A stretch of 64,000 nt of DNA from Acidobacteriota bacterium. Lineage in GTDB: Bacteria > Acidobacteriota > Vicinamibacteria > Vicinamibacterales > UBA8438. This document shows, one piece after another, positions 9,114 through 18,124 of the stretch. A program made the translations under genes and the position numbers. The notes under the pieces are model-generated. The model saw nothing but the letters and a program-made list of their open reading frames with translations, was not told where the DNA came from and searched no databases. The DNA lies in contig DQNS01000001.1 of the NCBI GenBank assembly GCA_015659035.1, positions 1 to 64,000 of the forward strand, given 5' to 3'. Positions within the stretch are counted from its first letter, which is position 1; each line of letters opens with the position of its first letter.

Positions 9114-11096
9114 ATGTCGAAGGCGACGGTTCACCGCGCACTGCGATACGTTGCCCTCGCCGTCGCACTTGCCCTCCAGGCGGCGGTCCCGGCCGCGGCC
9201 GGCCAGACGGGCGAATGGCGCGCGTATGCGGCCGACAAGGCCAGCACCAAGTACACCCCGCTCGATCAAATCAACGCGGACACCGTGCAGGACCTCCGCG
9301 TGGTCTGGCGGCAGTCGACGATTCCCGATGACACGCGGCAGGGGAACACGATGCGGGCGCCCGGCGGGTCGCAGAACACGCCGCTCATGGCCGATGGCCT
9401 CATCTACATCAGCACGGCCCTCGGCATGGTGGCCGCGCTCGACGCCGCCACAGGCCAGGTGGTCTGGTTCGACGCGCCGCCGGCGCGCGAGGGTCAGGGG
9501 ACCGCACGCGGCTTCGCGACACGGGGCGTGGCGTACTGGACCGACGGCAGCGATGCGCGGGTCCTCGCAGTCATCGGCTCGCGGCTCGTCTCGCTGAACG
9601 CGAAGACCGGCGCACGCGACCCGGATTTCGGCGACGGGGGCGAGGTCGACCTCGTCCAGGGCTACGACGACCGGACGGTCAACAGCTTCCGCTGGCGGTC
9701 GGCGCCGCTCGTCGTCAACGATGTCGTGGTGATCGGCTCGGCCATCGGCGACATCATCAGCGCCACGATGCCGGCGCTGAAAGAGATGCCGCCCGGAGAC
9801 GTGCGCGGGTTCGACGTGCGTACCGGCGAGCAGCTCTGGATCTTCCACACCATCGCGCGTGAAGGCGAGCCGGGCAACGAGACGTGGCTGACGGGCCTCA
9901 ACGAGGACCGCGCGTCGTGGGAATACACCGGCAACACCAACATGTGGGCCTCGCCGAGCGCCGACGCGGAGCTCGGCTACGTCTACCTGCCGCTGTCGAC
10001 CCCGACCGGTGACTACTACGGCGGACACCGGCCCGGCGACAACCTGTTCGCCGAAAGCCTGGTCTGTCTGGACGCGACAACCGGGGAGCGGATCTGGCAC
10101 TTCCAGGCGGTCCACCACGGCCTGTGGGACTACGACTTTCCCGCCGCGCCGACGCTGGTGGACATCACGGTGGACGGGCGCGAGGTCAAGGCGGTCGCCA
10201 TCACCAGCAAGCAGGCGAACACGTATGTGTTCGACCGCGTCACCGGCGAGCCGGTCTGGCCGATCGAGGAGCGACCGGTCCCGCGGGGCGACGTGCCGGG
10301 CGAGTGGTACGCGGCGACACAGCCGTTCCCCACAAAGCCACCGGCGTACGACCAGCAGGGGGTGACGATCGACGACCTCATCGATTTCACGCCGGAGCTG
10401 CGCGACGAGGCGATCGCCATGCTCGACGACTATGTCTGGGGGCCGTTCTTCACACCGCCGACGCTCATCGACGACCGTCCGGGCGGCACCCAGGGCTCGC
10501 TGGTGGTCCCCGGTCTGGTTGGGGGCACCGACTGGAACGGCGCCGGGGTCGATCCGGAGACCGGCATCCTCTATGTCCCGTCCGTGCACAGCGGGACCGT
10601 CGTCGGGCTGGGCCGCTCCGAGCACCCGCGGTCCGACGTCAACTGGGTCATGAAGGGGGCACGACATATTCCGGGCCCGCAGGGGCTGCCGCTTTTCAAG
10701 CCGCCCTACGGCCGTCTCGTGGCGATCGATCTCAACGCGGGCACGATCCTCTGGACGGTCGCCAACGGCGATGGACCGCGCGACCACCCGGCCATCCGGC
10801 ACCTGGACCTGCCGCCACTCGGGCAGGGCGGACGCGCCGCCCCACTGGTGACCAAGACCTTCGTGTTTCTTGGCGAGGGAGCGAACGTCGGGGCCGCCTT
10901 CCTGCCACCCGGCAGCGGCGGCAAGATGTTCCGGGCCTACGACAAGGCGACGGGCGACGTGGTCTGGGAGATGGAACTGCCGGGCGGCACGACGGCCGCC
11001 CCGATGAGCTACATGGTCGACCAGAAGCAGTACATCGTGGTGACGGTCGGCTGGGACGACATGCCGAGCGAGTATGTGGCGCTCGCGCTGCCGTGA
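9114..11096 (+). CDS. PQQ-dependent membrane/periplasmic dehydrogenase (quinoprotein)
   Basis: This 660-aa protein is an eight-bladed beta-propeller quinoprotein of the glucose/alcohol dehydrogenase type, oxidising a sugar or alcohol in the periplasm. It has a strong Shine-Dalgarno (AAGGAGG) and a signal peptide ending near AAVPAAAGQ. The mature protein opens with WRAYAADKASTKYTPLDQI, and carries the diagnostic [20 protein letters not shown] and [18 protein letters not shown] blades, WPIEERPVP, and DWNGAGVDPETGILY. No C-terminal haem c domain is present, so electrons must pass to a separate carrier. Two related paralogues lie in this window (48059 and 60881-62792). It follows the GMC dehydrogenase cluster and may act on related substrates. 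Confidence 0.93.
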   Translation: MSKATVHRALRYVALAVALALQAAVPAAAGQTGEWRAYAADKASTKYTPLDQINADTVQDLRVVWRQSTIPDDTRQGNTMRAPGGSQNTPLMADGLIYISTALGMVAALDAATGQVVWFDAPPAREGQGTARGFATRGVAYWTDGSDARVLAVIGSRLVSLNAKTGARDPDFGDGGEVDLVQGYDDRTVNSFRWRSAPLVVNDVVVIGSAIGDIISATMPALKEMPPGDVRGFDVRTGEQLWIFHTIAREGEPGNETWLTGLNEDRASWEYTGNTNMWASPSADAELGYVYLPLSTPTGDYYGGHRPGDNLFAESLVCLDATTGERIWHFQAVHHGLWDYDFPAAPTLVDITVDGREVKAVAITSKQANTYVFDRVTGEPVWPIEERPVPRGDVPGEWYAATQPFPTKPPAYDQQGVTIDDLIDFTPELRDEAIAMLDDYVWGPFFTPPTLIDDRPGGTQGSLVVPGLVGGTDWNGAGVDPETGILYVPSVHSGTVVGLGRSEHPRSDVNWVMKGARHIPGPQGLPLFKPPYGRLVAIDLNAGTILWTVANGDGPRDHPAIRHLDLPPLGQGGRAAPLVTKTFVFLGEGANVGAAFLPPGSGGKMFRAYDKATGDVVWEMELPGGTTAAPMSYMVDQKQYIVVTVGWDDMPSEYVALALP

Positions 11097-11097
11097 G

Positions 11098-11129
11098 CCC
11101 CTCACCCCGACCCTCAGAGGGAGGAGGGA
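11098..11129. repeat. CCCTCACCCC-type palindromic repeat
   Basis: CCCCTCACCCCGACCCTCAGAGGGAGGAGGG lies between the convergent stops of the PQQ dehydrogenase and the ADOP permease. Its CCCTC...GAGGG arms can pair, so it may also help end transcription. Related copies occur at 32368 and 45072. Confidence 0.6.
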
Positions 11130-11163
11130 AACCAGGGCGCGTGTCGTGTGCCCGAGTGGCGAT

Positions 11164-13602
11164 CTATTCGTAGCGCAGCGCGTCCATCGGGTTGACGCGG
11201 GTGGCGCGGCGGACGGGGACGTAGCAGGCCACGATGGCAACCGTGACCAGCACCACCGGCACGGTGATGAGAGTCGGCAGGTCGAGGGTCGTGACGCCGA
11301 AGAGCAGGCTCTCGAGCGCACGGGTCGTTACAAGCGCGCCCGCCAGTCCGAACGCCACCCCCACACCGACGAGCAGCGCGCCTTGCCGGACCACCAGGTT
11401 GCGGATGCGACCGCCGTCGGCGCCCAGCGCCATCCGCAAGCCGATCTCGCGGCTGCGCCGGGAGACCGTGTAGGCGAGCACCCCGTAGATGCCCACCATC
11501 GCCAGAGCCAACGCACCGGCGGCAAACACGCCGAGCACGAGGGCGTAGAACCGGGGCTGCGCCACCGACGACGAGAGCCGGGCCTCCATGGTCATGACGT
11601 TGTCAATCGGCAGGCTCGGATTCAGGTCGAGGATGTCCTGGCGGAGGAACGGCACCAGCGCGAGCGGGTCACCGGTGGTGCGCGCCACGATGCTGGCGCG
11701 CGGTGCACCCTGCCCGCTCAACGATTGCCGATAGGAGAAATAGAGCTCCGGCTGGGGCCGGCTGTCGAGACCGCGGTGGTGGACATCGCCCACGACGCCG
11801 ACGATCTCGGTCGGTTCGCCCCGACCCAGATTCAGACGCTGGCCCACGACCTCTTCTCCTGGGAAATAGGCGCTCGCGAACGCCTCGTTCACGACAAACA
11901 CTCTCGGGCTGCTGTCGGTGTCCTGATCGGTGACGAACCGTCCCGCAACGAGGCGCAGACCCATGGCGTCAAGATAGCCGGGGCTGACCAGCTGCGGCCG
12001 AGCCGCCGTCATCTCCTCGCGGCTGGTCGGCGCCGCCTGTCCCTGAATGCGAAACGCGATAAGTGATTCACCCGGTGTGAGCGGCAATGACGACACGAGA
12101 CCCACCGCTTCGACGCCGGGACGCCCGGCCGTGCGCTCGAGCACCTGATCGAAGAGGGCATTGGCCGCCGTCAGGTCGGAGTACTGCGGTCGCGGTAAGT
12201 TGAGCTCGACGGTTAGCACATTCGTGGGGTCGAACCCAGGGTCGACCGTCGCCAGGGTCACGAAGCTGCGCACCAGCAAGCCGGCGCCGACCAGCAGCAT
12301 CAACGCCAGCGCAACCTCGGCAACCACCAGCGCGCTCCGTGTGCGGTTGCCGCGGCGAAACCGAAAGCCCCCCATCTGCGCGGCGCCTTCGTTCAGCGCC
12401 CGGACCAGATCGAAGCGCGACGCCTGTAGGGCGGGCACCGTGCCGAAGAGCACGCCTGCGCCGACCGAGGCCGCCAGCGCGAACGCCAGCACGGTTGCGT
12501 CGATCCCGGCCTCGCCGAGTCCGGGGATGCCGGCCGGCGCGAACGACGGCAGCACGCCGAGAATCCAGTAGGCCGCCGCGAGACCCAGCCCCCCCCCGAT
12601 GACGCTGAGAGCGACGCTCTCGGTGACCAGCTGTCGTATCAGGCGACCGCGACCGGCGCCGATCGCCGCTCGGACGGCGAGCTCGCGCTGCCGGGCGGCG
12701 CCCCGCGCCAGCAGCAGATTCGCGAGGTTCGCCGTCGCGATCAGGAGCACAAAGCCGACGGCGGCCATCAAGGCGAGGAGCGCCGGCCGCACGTCACCGA
12801 CCATCTCGTCATGGAAACCCACCAGACGCAGTGTCGGCGCGGCCATGCCGGGCGCCAGCGGCGCCTGCCGGCCAACAATGGTCTGGCCTTCGGCCTCAGC
12901 CTGCGCCAGCGAGACGCCGTCCTTGAGCCGCGCGAGGCCGGAGAAGGCGATGATGAACCGCTGGCCGGGGCGTTGTTGCGGCGTCGTCAGGGTCAGCGGT
13001 ATCCAGATCTCGGTCTCGCGGTCCGGAAAGTAGAAACCCTCGGGCATGACGCCGATAACGGAATAGCTCACGTCATCGAGCGTGATCAGACGGCCGAGGA
13101 CGCGCGGGTCCGCGTCGTGCCGGGTCTGCCACCGGGCGTAGCTCAACACCGCGACCGGTTGAGCGGCCGACGCTTCCTCGTCCTCGGTGAACACCCGGCC
13201 GAGCCAGGCTGTCGCGCGCAGCAGCGGGAAGAGCGCAGGCGAGACCGCGGCCCCCCGCACCCGCACCGGCTCAGATTCATCCTGATACGTGAACGAGCGG
13301 CCGGTGTACCCGGCGATCTGGTCGATGGCCTGAGGATTCTCGCGCCACGCCTCCAACGTGTCGCTCGTCATGAACGCCGGCATCTCCCGCCCGCGATTCA
13401 TCGGGTGCTCTTCCTGTATCCGGACGAGACGGTCGGCGTCGGGGTATGGCAGCGGACGCAGCAGCGTTGCGTTGACCACACCAAACACCGCCGTCGTGGC
13501 CCCGATGCCCAGCGTGAGGGTGCCCAGCGCCACGGCGGTGAACCCGGGGCTCTTGATCAGCACCCGCAGGCCGTGCCGGATGTCCTGGAGGAAGGTATCC
13601 AT
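11164..13602 (-). CDS. ADOP-type ABC transporter permease (MacB/FtsX family)
   Basis: This 812-aa integral membrane protein belongs to the acidobacterial duplicated orphan permease family: two MacB-like periplasmic domains and two FtsX permease domains in one chain, with no ATPase gene beside it. The N-terminus (DIRHGLRVLIKSPGFTAVALGTLTLGIGATTAVF) is the classic ADOP start. The first MacB_PCD covers roughly residues 45-245, the first FtsX domain roughly 290-420, a second periplasmic domain roughly 430-640, and the last FtsX domain ends with GIYGVLAYTVSRRSREIGLRMALGAD and VNPMDALRYE. The substrate is unknown. The upstream spacer contains direct repeats that may be an operator. A C-terminal fragment of a second ADOP lies at 25441-25611. 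Confidence 0.95.
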   Translation of the reverse strand: MDTFLQDIRHGLRVLIKSPGFTAVALGTLTLGIGATTAVFGVVNATLLRPLPYPDADRLVRIQEEHPMNRGREMPAFMTSDTLEAWRENPQAIDQIAGYTGRSFTYQDESEPVRVRGAAVSPALFPLLRATAWLGRVFTEDEEASAAQPVAVLSYARWQTRHDADPRVLGRLITLDDVSYSVIGVMPEGFYFPDRETEIWIPLTLTTPQQRPGQRFIIAFSGLARLKDGVSLAQAEAEGQTIVGRQAPLAPGMAAPTLRLVGFHDEMVGDVRPALLALMAAVGFVLLIATANLANLLLARGAARQRELAVRAAIGAGRGRLIRQLVTESVALSVIGGGLGLAAAYWILGVLPSFAPAGIPGLGEAGIDATVLAFALAASVGAGVLFGTVPALQASRFDLVRALNEGAAQMGGFRFRRGNRTRSALVVAEVALALMLLVGAGLLVRSFVTLATVDPGFDPTNVLTVELNLPRPQYSDLTAANALFDQVLERTAGRPGVEAVGLVSSLPLTPGESLIAFRIQGQAAPTSREEMTAARPQLVSPGYLDAMGLRLVAGRFVTDQDTDSSPRVFVVNEAFASAYFPGEEVVGQRLNLGRGEPTEIVGVVGDVHHRGLDSRPQPELYFSYRQSLSGQGAPRASIVARTTGDPLALVPFLRQDILDLNPSLPIDNVMTMEARLSSSVAQPRFYALVLGVFAAGALALAMVGIYGVLAYTVSRRSREIGLRMALGADGGRIRNLVVRQGALLVGVGVAFGLAGALVTTRALESLLFGVTTLDLPTLITVPVVLVTVAIVACYVPVRRATRVNPMDALRYE

Positions 13603-13708
13603 GTCAGTGATTCAGAAGACGGCCTTCGTGGCGTCGCGCTCTTCAGACGCCACGGCGCCACAGAAAGTCGACGGCCGTCCCGAGAAAACCCGGCATCGAG
13701 ACCTCATC

Positions 13709-13741
13709 CTGGTAGGATGACCCATCTTGACTGGTAGGATG
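13709..13741. promoter_or_regulatory. candidate operator: 11-bp direct repeat, 22-bp period
   Basis: CTGGTAGGATG occurs twice, with starts 22 bp apart (about two helical turns), in the spacer between the divergent ADOP and cupin genes. The first copy is also the right part of a small inverted repeat, CATCC-TGGTA-GGATG. This is the layout of a dimeric regulator site, but no regulator gene is adjacent. Confidence 0.4.
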
Positions 13742-13777
13742 GCATATTTTCAGTTGATGAGCATGGGGAGCAGCGAT

Positions 13778-14212
13778 ATGACACCACGGTTTCGGTCCGG
13801 AGGCAGGCTCGCGCTGGCACTCGTGGCATCGGCCATTTTCGTGTGGCTGCTGGTCGGCCAGCAGTCCCCCACCGCAGCGGCGCAGACCAACTTCGTCGGT
13901 GGCTCGCCGAGCCGGCCCGACTCGTCCGACATCCGGGCCCTCAGGTTACGGTTCGAGCCGGGCTCCCGATCGAACTGGCACAGCCACAGCAACTGGCAGA
14001 TCATCGCGGCCGAGGAGGGGCGTGGGCGCACGCAGGTGCGTGGTGAGCCGATGCAGGAGATGCTGCCCGGTGAGCCGGCGGTCTTTGCCGGCGCCGGTGT
14101 GGTGCACTGGCACGGCGCGGCGCCCGACGAGCACGTCGTGCAGCTGACGTTCATCAGCGGCCAGGCCACCTGGCACGAGCCGGTCAGCGACGACGACTAC
14201 CTGGGGCGGTAA
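13778..14212 (+). CDS. secreted cupin-domain protein
   Basis: This roughly 144-aa protein is an exported single-domain cupin. After an N-terminal membrane/signal segment (LALALVASAIFVWLLVG, cleavage near AAAQ) the cupin motifs are clear: LRFEPGSRSNWHSHSNWQIIAAEEGRG (motif 1, His ligands HSH with a Gln/Glu) and PGEPAVFAGAGVVHWHGAAP (motif 2, His). A metal is probably bound; the family members include quercetinase-like and carboxymuconolactone decarboxylase-associated cupins, but no substrate can be named. I chose the ATG at 13778 behind GGGGAG; the track start at 13727 is possible but lacks a ribosome site. It is divergent from the ADOP permease across a spacer with direct repeats. Confidence 0.85.
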   Translation: MTPRFRSGGRLALALVASAIFVWLLVGQQSPTAAAQTNFVGGSPSRPDSSDIRALRLRFEPGSRSNWHSHSNWQIIAAEEGRGRTQVRGEPMQEMLPGEPAVFAGAGVVHWHGAAPDEHVVQLTFISGQATWHEPVSDDDYLGR

Positions 14213-14317
14213 AGCAGGCGGCCGTCACTCGACCGCCTAGCGGGCTTCGGGCTTCGAGCGCTCCGGGCCATGACCCGGCCGCAGGCCCGACACGTCGTAG
14301 AAAGCGGGTTGAAAGAG

Positions 14318-15727
14318 ATGAACCGAACCGTTCGCGTTATCGGCGTGATTCTTCTCATGCTGGTCGGTGCCGCCACCGTGGCGATCGTCACGCTCTCGGC
14401 CAAGGACTGGCCGCAGTGGCGCGGCGCCGAGCGGCTCGGTCTGTGGACCGAGACGGGGATCCTGGAAGAGTTCCCGGACGGGGGGCTGACGGTGACCTGG
14501 CGGGTACCGATCAACGGTGGGTACTCCGGTCCGGCGGTCGCCGACGGCCGCGTGTTCGTGCTGGACTACGTGGAGACCGAGGCCCGCGTCATGAACGGCA
14601 CGGAGCGCCTGCTCGCCCTGAGCGAGGAGACGGGCGAGGTGCTCTGGACCCACGAGTGGGCGACGACCTACCGGATGCTGATGTTCACCTACGCCACCGG
14701 CCCGCGCGCCACCCCCACGGTGGACGGTGACCGGGTCTACGTCACCGGCTCCACCGGCCGGATCTTCTGCCTCGACGCCGAGACCGGCGACGTCGTCTGG
14801 GACAAGGACACGGTCGCGGAGTACGACACGAACATCCCGGTCTGGGGCACCTCGAGCGCGCCGCTGGTCGACGGCGACCGGGTGATCTTTCTCGTCGGCG
14901 GCGAGCCTGACGCTCTGGTGATGGCGTTCGACAAGCACACCGGCGAGGAGGTCTGGCGGGCGCTCGAGAGCCGGACGGAAATGGGCTACACGCAGCCGCT
15001 CATCATCCAGGCGGGCGGCGCTCGCCAGCTGATTGTCTGGCACCCACGCGGGCTCTCCTCGCTCAACCCCGAGACGGGTGAGCTGTACTGGGAAGAGGAG
15101 TTCACGGGACGCGCAAACATGACGGTGGCCGACGCGGTCAAGAGCGGCTCGTATCTGTTCGTGTCGGGGTTCTACAGCGGGTCGCTGATGATGCGGCTCG
15201 ACCTGGACCGCCCGGCCGCCACCGCGCTCTGGAAGGGGAAGAACAACCGGGTGCTGGAAAACGGTATCGAGGTAGCCGAGACCTCCGGGCTGCACTCGGT
15301 GATGACGACACCGCTCGTCGTCGGCGACTACATCTACGGCATCGGCAGCCACGGCCAGGTACGCGGGCTGCTGGCCGAGACCGGCGAACGGGTCTGGGAA
15401 GCCGAAGGGCTGACGACCCGGAACCGCTGGGGGTCCGCCTACTTCATCAAGCACGAGGACCGCTACTTCGTCTACAACGAGAACGGCGACCTCATCATCG
15501 TGCGGTTCAGCCCCGACGGTTACGTGGAGCTCGACCGAACCCATCTGCTGAACCCGACCTCGCGGTCCGGCTACGGCGGCGCGCGGCCCGGGTCCCGAGG
15601 GCGCGTCAGTCACGGTCAGAGCGACCGTCTGGTGGTCTGGGCGCACCCCGCGTTCGCCAACCGCCACATCGTGCTGCGCAACGACGAGGAGATCATCCGC
15701 GTGTCGATGGACGTGAACGACTACTGA
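14318..15727 (+). CDS. PQQ-like beta-propeller repeat protein
   Basis: This 469-aa protein is a PQQ_2-type (BamB-like) beta-propeller with an N-terminal membrane anchor or signal (VIGVILLMLVGAATVAIVTL). The first blade opens with the DWPQWRG motif common in Acidobacteriota and Planctomycetes secreted propellers. Blade repeats of the form LLALSEETGEVLWTHEW, IFCLDAETGDVVWDKD, VMAFDKHTGEEVW and RGLLAETGERVWEAEG recur about every 45-60 residues. These proteins do not need to bind PQQ, and the dehydrogenase-specific blocks seen in the three larger quinoproteins here are absent, so an enzymatic role is doubtful; a scaffold or binding role is equally likely. The start is the internal ATG at 14318. 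Confidence 0.88.
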   Translation: MNRTVRVIGVILLMLVGAATVAIVTLSAKDWPQWRGAERLGLWTETGILEEFPDGGLTVTWRVPINGGYSGPAVADGRVFVLDYVETEARVMNGTERLLALSEETGEVLWTHEWATTYRMLMFTYATGPRATPTVDGDRVYVTGSTGRIFCLDAETGDVVWDKDTVAEYDTNIPVWGTSSAPLVDGDRVIFLVGGEPDALVMAFDKHTGEEVWRALESRTEMGYTQPLIIQAGGARQLIVWHPRGLSSLNPETGELYWEEEFTGRANMTVADAVKSGSYLFVSGFYSGSLMMRLDLDRPAATALWKGKNNRVLENGIEVAETSGLHSVMTTPLVVGDYIYGIGSHGQVRGLLAETGERVWEAEGLTTRNRWGSAYFIKHEDRYFVYNENGDLIIVRFSPDGYVELDRTHLLNPTSRSGYGGARPGSRGRVSHGQSDRLVVWAHPAFANRHIVLRNDEEIIRVSMDVNDY

Positions 15728-15746
15728 TCCACGATACGATTGCGCG

Positions 15747-16340
15747 ATGTCCCTGTGGCGAGTGCACTCCAGCCACGCCCCCGGCGACCCAGGTCGCCTC
15801 GCGGTCACCCTCGGCGTCGTCCTCCTGGGCACCCTCCCGCTCCTCGCGGAACAGCTTCCGCCCGGGCTACGGGAGCAGGCGGAGCGGGGAGACGCCGTCG
15901 CGCAAACGGAGCTGGGTAGCCGGTACTACGCGGGTCGGGGTGTCCCCCCGGACGATACCGAGGCGGCGCGGTGGATCCGAATGGCGGCCGAACAGGGGCA
16001 CGCCCCCGCGCAGTACGACCTGGGTCTGCTGTATTTCAGGAGCCGCGGGGTGCGTGGTGACGATGCGGAGGCCGCGACGTGGTACCGCCGGGCGGCCGAG
16101 CAAGGGTACGCCCCTGCGCAGGGGGGCCTCGGGTACATGTTCGCGTACGGCGCTGGAGTCGACGAGAATCACGCCCTGGCATACATGTGGCTCGAGCTGG
16201 CCTTGACCGGCGCGACCGACGACTTCACAAGAAGGCTCTATGCCCAGCAGCGCGACGAGCTCGCGGGGCGGATGAGCCCGGAACAGATTGTCGAGGGCAA
16301 ACGTCTGACCCGGGAGTGGAAACCGAGGGCCGAGCCGTGA
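15747..16340 (+). CDS. Sel1-like repeat (TPR) protein, secreted
   Basis: This 197-aa protein has a hydrophobic signal (LAVTLGVVLLGTLPLLAEQ) followed by about three Sel1 repeats: GDAVAQTELGSRYYAGRGVPPDDTEA, GHAPAQYDLGLLYFRSRGVRGDDAEA and GYAPAQGGLGYMFAYGAGVDENHALA. Each has the AxAQxxLGxxYxxGxGVxxDxxxAxxW(Y/I) pattern. Such proteins act as periplasmic or surface adaptors in protein interactions. The tail (MSPEQIVEGKRLTREW) is typical of short Sel1 proteins. It starts 19 bp after the propeller gene and ends 25 bp before the amidohydrolase gene, so the three may be co-transcribed. Confidence 0.9.
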   Translation: MSLWRVHSSHAPGDPGRLAVTLGVVLLGTLPLLAEQLPPGLREQAERGDAVAQTELGSRYYAGRGVPPDDTEAARWIRMAAEQGHAPAQYDLGLLYFRSRGVRGDDAEAATWYRRAAEQGYAPAQGGLGYMFAYGAGVDENHALAYMWLELALTGATDDFTRRLYAQQRDELAGRMSPEQIVEGKRLTREWKPRAEP

Positions 16341-16365
16341 GGCGACCCGATCCCAGGAGGATTTC

Positions 16366-18072
16366 ATGTCTACCTACACCCGGAAAGAGTTCCTCGGGCT
16401 GAGCGCGGTACTGGCCGGCGGCGTCGGCTGCGCAGGGCTCCCGGACACCGAGGCCCAGGAGACCGGGGCTCGTGGCGGGCAACAGCCGGACCTGGCGCTG
16501 GTCAACGGGCGGGTCTACACCATCGACGACGCCACGCCGCAGGCCGAGGCGTTCGCGGTCGCGCAGGGGCGGTTCATCGCGGTCGGGAGCACCGATGACA
16601 TCCGCAACCTGGTCGGGCCGAATACCGAGGTGATCGACGCCGAAGGGATGACGGTCACACCCGGCTTCATCGACACGCACTGTCATCCGAGCGGGGTGAA
16701 CGAGCTGTACGGCGTCAACACGAACCTGCGCACGGTGGCCGAGATCCAGGCCGCGCTCCGGGCGAAGGCGGCCGAGACCCCGCCCGGCTACTGGGTCAGC
16801 GGCTTCATGTTCGACGACACGAAGGTGGTCGACGGGCCGCTCCACCGGACCCATCTCGACGAGGCGGTGCCGGACCATCCGGTCAACGTGGCACACCGCG
16901 GCGGGCACACCAACTGGTACAACAGCGCGGCGTTCGCGCTGGCGGGGATCACGCGAGACACGCCGGATCCGCCGGATGGACGCTTCACCCGCGACGCCGA
17001 TGGCGAGCTGGCGGGGATGGTGGCCGAGAACGCCCGGGGCGTGTTCAACGGCGTCGGCCGGCGCGACGAGCTGACCCCGGACCAGCGACGCGCGCGCGCG
17101 CGTGAGGGGATGGCGCACATCTCCACGCTGCTGACCGCCGCCGGGCTGACCACCGTCCACGACGCGGGCGCGAGCCGCGGCAAGCTGGTCGCCTATCAGG
17201 ACGCTTACACGGCGGGCGAGCTGCGCCATCGCGCCTACATCATGATTCGCGGCGCCTACCAGGCACTGCGCAACGCCGGCATCTCGACCGGATTCGGCGA
17301 CGAGTGGGTGCGGATCGGCGGCGTCAAGTACGCCGCCGACGGGTCCGCCTCCGAGCGCACCATGCGAATGAGCACGCCGTTCGAGGGCCGACCGGACGAC
17401 TACGGCATTCTGACGATGTCACAGGAGGAGATCCACGAGGTCGTAGAGGACGCGCACCGCAACAACTGGCAGATCGGGATCCACGCCAACGGCGACGTCA
17501 CGATCGACATGGTGTTGAACGCCTACGAGCGCGTCCTCACGCAGTGGCCGCATCCCGACCGGCGGCACCGGATCGAGCACTGCTCGCTGGTGAACCCCCA
17601 GCTCCTTCAGCGGATCAAGGACACCGGCACGATCCCGACGCCGTTCTGGACCTACGTGCACTTCCACGGCGAGAAGTGGCAGGCGTATGGAGCAGAGAGA
17701 ATGGAGTGGATGTTCGCACACCGGTCGTTTCTCGACTACGACATTCTGGTGCCGGGCGCGTCCGACTACACGCCGGGACCGTTCGAACCGCTGATGGCGA
17801 TTCAGAGCATGGTGACACGGAAGGACTTCGACGGGCAGGTGTGGGGCGGCAATCAACGCGTGACGGTCGACGAGGCGCTGCGCATCGCGACCATCCACGG
17901 CGCCCGAGCGTCCTACGAGGAGCACGTCAAGGGGTCGATCGCCGCCGGCAAGCTGGCCGATTTCGTGATGCTCGAGCGTGATCCGCACGAGGTGGACCCG
18001 GACGACATCAAGAACATCGCCATCGTCCGCACCGTGGTGGGCGGCCGCACGGTGTATCCGGCGACGACATGA
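16366..18072 (+). CDS. YtcJ-like amidohydrolase
   Basis: This 568-aa protein is an exported metal-dependent amidohydrolase of the YtcJ/exoenzyme regulatory (AepA) group. An AGGAGG site precedes the ATG. The N-terminus (TRKEFLGLSAVLAGGVGCAG) looks like a TAT-like signal ending in a possible lipobox. The metallo-hydrolase core shows PDLALVNGRVYTIDD, TPGFIDTHCHPSG (HxH metal ligands), VAHRGGHTNW, IGIHANGDVTIDMVL (His), HRIEHCSLV (His) and PGASDYTPGPFEPLMAI (Asp), then DEALRIATIHGARAS and GSIAAGKLADFVMLERDP. The amide or ester substrate cannot be told from sequence. It lies downstream of Sel1 and upstream of an SGNH hydrolase in one direction. Confidence 0.93.
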   Translation: MSTYTRKEFLGLSAVLAGGVGCAGLPDTEAQETGARGGQQPDLALVNGRVYTIDDATPQAEAFAVAQGRFIAVGSTDDIRNLVGPNTEVIDAEGMTVTPGFIDTHCHPSGVNELYGVNTNLRTVAEIQAALRAKAAETPPGYWVSGFMFDDTKVVDGPLHRTHLDEAVPDHPVNVAHRGGHTNWYNSAAFALAGITRDTPDPPDGRFTRDADGELAGMVAENARGVFNGVGRRDELTPDQRRARAREGMAHISTLLTAAGLTTVHDAGASRGKLVAYQDAYTAGELRHRAYIMIRGAYQALRNAGISTGFGDEWVRIGGVKYAADGSASERTMRMSTPFEGRPDDYGILTMSQEEIHEVVEDAHRNNWQIGIHANGDVTIDMVLNAYERVLTQWPHPDRRHRIEHCSLVNPQLLQRIKDTGTIPTPFWTYVHFHGEKWQAYGAERMEWMFAHRSFLDYDILVPGASDYTPGPFEPLMAIQSMVTRKDFDGQVWGGNQRVTVDEALRIATIHGARASYEEHVKGSIAAGKLADFVMLERDPHEVDPDDIKNIAIVRTVVGGRTVYPATT

Positions 18073-18124
18073 AGCGTATAATCTCTGCTCGTTCAGTCCT
18101 TGATTCGATGACCAGGAGGTTGGA

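Noticed and set aside
9099-11321. 740-aa minus-strand ORF opposite the PQQ dehydrogenase
   Set aside because: Same kind of shadow. The plus strand has signal peptide, ribosome site and family motifs.
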